Source: an uncultured Acidimicrobiaceae bacterium (GTDB taxonomy: Bacteria > Actinomycetota > Acidimicrobiia > Spongiisociales > UBA5794). From it: a stretch of 8,467 nt of DNA. Below are positions 5,056 through 8,467 of this stretch, one piece after another. Positions within the stretch are counted from its first letter, which is position 1, and each line of letters starts with the position of its first letter. The stretch spans positions 1 through 8,467 of the forward strand of contig CAMYJM010000195.1 of assembly GCA_947258635.1 (NCBI GenBank), written 5' to 3'. The notes below the pieces were generated by a model that was not told the origin of the DNA, searched no databases, and was given only the letters and a program-made list of their open reading frames with translations. The position numbers were made by a program, and so were the translations under genes.

Positions 5056-6894
5056 TCAGTCCGCCGCGACGTCTGCGGTCCCCCGCTGCCATGAAGCGTA
5101 CAGCCGGCCGTACACGCCGCCTTCGGCCACCAGTTCGGCGTGGGCGCCATCCTGAACGACCTCGGCCTGATCGAAGACCAAGACCCGGTCGGCTGCCTCG
5201 GCGGTCGACATGCGGTGGGCGATCGTGACGACGGTGCGCCCCGCGGTGAGCTGGTTGAGGGCTCGCGAGATCCGCACCTCGGTGGCGGGATCCACCGACG
5301 ACGTGGCTTCGTCGAGGACGAGGAGCTCGGGGTCGGCAATGGCGGCCCGCACCAGGGTCACCAGCTGGCGTTCCCCCACCGAGAGCGAACCTCCCCTTTC
5401 GCCGACTTGCGTGTCGAGGCCGGCTGCCAGCTCGCCGAGCCAGTCGTCGAGGCCAAGCCGGCGAAATGTCTGATCCAGTTCGGCGCGGCTGGCCTCGGGC
5501 TTGCCCATTCTGACGTTGTCGCCGATCGTGCCGCGAAAGAGCATTCCTTCCTGGGGCACCATGACCACCCGATCTCGCAGTGAGCGGAACCTGATGTTTC
5601 TGATGTTCACCCCGCCGACCCGCACCTCTCCGGAGCTCGGATCCATCAATCGGGTCAGCAGCTTGGCGAATGTCGTCTTGCCGGAGCCGGTCTCACCCAC
5701 CACGGCCACTCTGGTTTGCGCAGCGATGGCAACCGAGACATCCCGCAGCGCCACCGTGCCGGTCGCCTCGCGGCCGGTCTCGCCTGTCTTCGGGTACCGG
5801 AAGTTCACATTCACGAAATCCACCCCGAGCGGGCGGTGGGGCAGGTCGATGCCGCGCGGGCCCGGATCGGCCACATCCGGTGGGATGTCGAGAACGTCGA
5901 GCACCCGGCGCCATCCGGCGACCGCCGTCTGTGCCTCATTGACCGCCTCGCCAAACGTCTGGATGGGCTGGATGAACAACTGGACGAGGAAAAGGAAGGC
6001 GACCACGGTCCCGACGGTCTCGGTGCCGTTCACGGCCAAGAAGGTCCCGACGACCAAAACGCCGGCGATTACCAAGGAAGACAGCAACTCACCGACGCCG
6101 GAGAATGCCGACGACAGGCCGCCGGCTTTCACGGCCGATGCCCGGTGTTCCTCGATAGCGTCGCCGAGCTTGTCGCGAACCCGTTGCTCTATCCCGTAAG
6201 CCCTGATGACCGGGGCGCCGACCACGACCTCCGCCAGCGTCGCCAGCATACGGCCGACCTTTTCGCGGACGATGAGATAGGCCTTCTCGAGCCTGGTCTG
6301 GAACCAGCGCACGGTCAGGATGATGATGGGAATCGCCACGATGACGACCAGGGCCAGCGGAAGGGAGTAGACGACCATCACGACGATCGCCATCAGAGCC
6401 TGCCCCGCGTTGACGATGATCATCAGGCCGGCCCACTGCATGAAGCGGCTGATCTGATCCACATCCGACGTGACCCTGGCAACGAGCGCCCCGCGCTGCT
6501 CCGATGCCTGGTGCAGCATCGACAGATCGTGGATGTGGCGGAACGCCCGGACCCTGAGGCCGGACAGCGCGGTCTCCGAGACCTTGGCCAGCCGGAGGTG
6601 CATCCACCCGGTGGCCGCGGCGGTCAAGGCGACGGCTCCCAGCGCGACCCAAGTCATTCGGATCACGAACGACATGTCGACGCCGTCGGTGGCGATGCCG
6701 AAGTCGAGCACCTGCTGGATGACGATGGGGATGATCACTTTGCCGCCAGTTGCCAGCAGGGCGAGCACAATCGTCCCGGGGAGGCCGCGGCGCAGCTCCG
6801 GTGACAGTGCCAGGCCCCGCCGGATGGTACGCATCGCTCCGGTCCGTGCCGCCACCTCCTCCTCGATGGTGTTACGAGTCATCGTCGAGCTCAT
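5056..6894 (-). CDS. ABC exporter half-transporter, permease fused to ATPase (catalytic-site subunit)
   Basis: This 612-residue type I exporter half has a six-helix membrane domain (about 35-330) then a nucleotide-binding domain (about 355-600). Visible motifs: Walker A GETGSGKTT (400-408), Q-loop Gln448 in VPQEGMLF, signature LSVGE (504-508), Walker B LLVLDE with catalytic Glu529, D-loop SSVD, and switch His560 in IAHR. Glu and His are intact but the signature differs from LSGGQ. With its partner upstream (LSGGQ intact, Glu and His replaced) this gives one working and one degenerate ATP site, as in heterodimeric exporters such as TM287/288. Its ATG overlaps the partner's stop (ATGA, 6894-6891), so the two are probably translationally coupled. 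The segment RYPKTGETGREATGTVAL just before the core NBD strand is a small insertion. Substrate (drug, lipid or peptide) cannot be told. No separate promoter is seen. Confidence 0.95.
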   Translation of the reverse strand: MSSTMTRNTIEEEVAARTGAMRTIRRGLALSPELRRGLPGTIVLALLATGGKVIIPIVIQQVLDFGIATDGVDMSFVIRMTWVALGAVALTAAATGWMHLRLAKVSETALSGLRVRAFRHIHDLSMLHQASEQRGALVARVTSDVDQISRFMQWAGLMIIVNAGQALMAIVVMVVYSLPLALVVIVAIPIIILTVRWFQTRLEKAYLIVREKVGRMLATLAEVVVGAPVIRAYGIEQRVRDKLGDAIEEHRASAVKAGGLSSAFSGVGELLSSLVIAGVLVVGTFLAVNGTETVGTVVAFLFLVQLFIQPIQTFGEAVNEAQTAVAGWRRVLDVLDIPPDVADPGPRGIDLPHRPLGVDFVNVNFRYPKTGETGREATGTVALRDVSVAIAAQTRVAVVGETGSGKTTFAKLLTRLMDPSSGEVRVGGVNIRNIRFRSLRDRVVMVPQEGMLFRGTIGDNVRMGKPEASRAELDQTFRRLGLDDWLGELAAGLDTQVGERGGSLSVGERQLVTLVRAAIADPELLVLDEATSSVDPATEVRISRALNQLTAGRTVVTIAHRMSTAEAADRVLVFDQAEVVQDGAHAELVAEGGVYGRLYASWQRGTADVAAD

Positions 6895-8467
6895 GCGGCG
6901 CCTTCCTTGTCGTAGGCGTCGATCAGGCCCCGGTACGCCGGCGATGTCGCGTATAGACCCTCGTGGGTGCCCCGCCCCGTGATGCGGCCGTCTTCGATGA
7001 AGATCACTTCGTCGGCGAGGACGATCGACGAGCGGCGGTAGGCCACGATCACCACGGTGGTGTCGAGCGTCGCCAAGCCCTCGAGAATGGTGGTCTCCAC
7101 TGCAGGATCCACGGCAGATGTGGCGTCGTCGAGTACGAGAAGGCGGGGCTTGCCGACGATGGCTCGCGCCAGAGCGATGCGCTGCCGCTGCCCGCCCGAC
7201 AGGCTGGCCCCGCGTTCCCCGACGAGGGTCTCGTAGCCCGCGGGCAGCTGCGAAATGAACTCATGCGCTTGGGCCAGCTCTGCAGCCTCGCGGACCTCGG
7301 CCTCGGAATATGGAGCGCCGAGCGTGATGTTGGCCGCGATCGTGTCGTCGAACAGAAAGGCCTCCTGGAAGACCAGGGCGGCGGTGTCGGCGATCTCGCT
7401 GCGCTCCAGGTCGATGAGGCCCTTGCCGTCGAGTCGAATGCAGCCCTCGTCGGGATCAAACAGCCGGATGAGGAGATGGGCCACCGTCGTCTTGCCCGAG
7501 CCGGTCGGCCCTACGAGGGCAACGGTTTTGCCGGGCGGCACGTCGAGCGTCACCGACTCGATGCCGCGTCGTTCCCCGTTGGTGGTTGCCCGGGGCGCAG
7601 CGTCGGGGTCCGCCAGGTCGGCGGTTTCGGTCTCCGGATACAGGTAGCCGACGGCGGCAGCCTCGGCGGCGGCGCCGCCGGAACTGGTCAACGCCGTGGT
7701 CCCATATTCCACGGCGCCGGTCTCGTCGAGCACCGCTTCGATGCGGTCCCAGCCGACGACGGCCATCGGCAGCTGGCCGAGCAACCAGGCAAATACCCGC
7801 ATCGGAAGCGCGATCAACCGGAACAGGTAGGCGAACGTGACGAGCGTGCCCTCGGTCATGAGCCCCTGGTCGACCCGCCATGCCCCGACGAGGACGACGG
7901 CCAGGACGCCGATCGTGGGCAGCGCCTCCATCATCGGATCGAATGCGGCCCGCAGCCTTCCCACGTCGACCATCCGGTCCCGGAGGTCGTCCGAGCGAGA
8001 GCCAAAGCGGCCAACTTCTGCGTCTTCGCGTCCCATCGCCTTTACGACGAGGGCTGCATCGAACGATTCGTGGGCGATCTCTGAGACCTCGGCGCGCAAC
8101 CGCTGGGCACTGGCGGCGGCGATTCGCATGCGTCGTTGATAGGCGATATTCGTCAGCGCAATGGCCGGGGTGATGGCGAATCCGACGACTGCCAGGTACG
8201 GGTCGGTGAAGATCAGCACCACAACGGTGATGGCCAGCATCACGAGGACGCCGAAGGCCATCGGCAACGGTGCCGCGATCTGAGAGGCAGCCTCGACGTC
8301 GGCGTTGACATTGGAGAGGAGCTGGCCGGTCGGGTAGCGGCGGTGCCACTCGATCGGCAGCTCGAGGTAGCGGTCGGTGACATCGGTGCGGTCGCGCTGC
8401 TGGAGCCGGTACTGGGCGGCGTACGCCCCATAGCGGCGCAGGGTGATGCCGAGACCGCGCGCCGCGC
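6891..8467 (-). CDS. ABC exporter half-transporter, degenerate-site subunit (5' end outside window)
   Basis: The minus strand is open from the right edge (first full codon at 8465) to the TGA at 6891, giving 524 residues. About 60-80 N-terminal residues, including the first membrane helix, are likely missing. Visible from the edge: the cytoplasmic loop and later helices (RRYPTGQLLSNVNADVE, then the membrane stretch LVMLAITVVVLIF), then the nucleotide-binding domain with Walker A GPTGSGKTT (about 319-327), Q-loop Gln in VFQEAFLF (367), intact signature LSGGQ (422-426), Walker B LLVLDD with Asp447 where the catalytic Glu should be, and Tyr476 (VAYRR) where the switch His should be. These are the two classic changes of a degenerate NBD. 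It overlaps the next gene by four bases and should form a heterodimer with it. An Ala- and acid-rich insert of about 40 residues lies between the membrane domain and Walker A. An internal TTG at 8267 is not the start. Confidence 0.93.
   Translation of the reverse strand, partial: AARGLGITLRRYGAYAAQYRLQQRDRTDVTDRYLELPIEWHRRYPTGQLLSNVNADVEAASQIAAPLPMAFGVLVMLAITVVVLIFTDPYLAVVGFAITPAIALTNIAYQRRMRIAAASAQRLRAEVSEIAHESFDAALVVKAMGREDAEVGRFGSRSDDLRDRMVDVGRLRAAFDPMMEALPTIGVLAVVLVGAWRVDQGLMTEGTLVTFAYLFRLIALPMRVFAWLLGQLPMAVVGWDRIEAVLDETGAVEYGTTALTSSGGAAAEAAAVGYLYPETETADLADPDAAPRATTNGERRGIESVTLDVPPGKTVALVGPTGSGKTTVAHLLIRLFDPDEGCIRLDGKGLIDLERSEIADTAALVFQEAFLFDDTIAANITLGAPYSEAEVREAAELAQAHEFISQLPAGYETLVGERGASLSGGQRQRIALARAIVGKPRLLVLDDATSAVDPAVETTILEGLATLDTTVVIVAYRRSSIVLADEVIFIEDGRITGRGTHEGLYATSPAYRGLIDAYDKEGAA

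Noticed and set aside
5716..6804. 362-codon plus-strand frame opposite the ABC exporter gene
   Set aside because: His/Asp/Arg-rich shadow of a high-GC gene; the opposite strand is a clear ABC exporter.

Overview
This GC-rich window reads as chromosomal DNA from an uncultured actinobacterium, possibly near Acidimicrobiia. The reasons are the codon bias, the poly-threonine 'TTTTTLPP' linkers, an MmyB-like XRE regulator, and an ABC exporter half with an 'LSVGERQ' signature. The lineage is an inference from sequence style. No rRNA, tRNA, CRISPR array, transposase or phage gene is visible.

Layout. (1) Positions 1-2412, minus strand: the first 804 codons of a large secreted modular c-type cytochrome, cut by the left edge. 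It has a signal peptide, a choice-of-anchor-V/Reeler-like domain with a CTNCH motif, three PKD domains, and at least five tandem mono-haem cytochrome c domains on a period of 81-82 residues joined by Thr-rich linkers. (2) 2535-3315, minus: an XRE/MmyB-like regulator broken by a frame change with about 17 codons missing inside its ligand-binding domain. It is divergent from an intact small four-helix membrane protein (3442-3855, plus). The space between them holds inverted and direct repeats that could be operators. (3) 3908-4849, minus: a bacterial betaine/homocysteine S-methyltransferase (BhmT-like) gene. Its 5' leader carries a SAM-II-type riboswitch (4944-4999), an intrinsic terminator (4909-4936) and an alternative antiterminator hairpin that shares bases with the riboswitch pseudoknot. 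(4) 5056-8467, minus: two ABC exporter half-transporters overlapping by ATGA. The upstream one is cut by the right edge.

How the parts work together. The methyltransferase unit reads as a complete feedback loop. It makes methionine, the precursor of SAM, and SAM binding to the leader is predicted to favour premature termination. The two ABC halves have complementary degenerate motifs: the first lacks the catalytic Glu and switch His but keeps LSGGQ, and the second keeps Glu and His but has LSVGE. This is the pattern of a heterodimeric exporter with one catalytic and one degenerate ATP site. The cytochrome is predicted to be an extracytoplasmic multihaem 'beads on a string' protein, possibly for electron transfer at or beyond the cell surface. 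There is no sign that the four units form one system.

The most interesting items are the SAM-II-type switch with its inferred mechanism in what looks like an actinobacterium, and the modular PKD/cytochrome protein.
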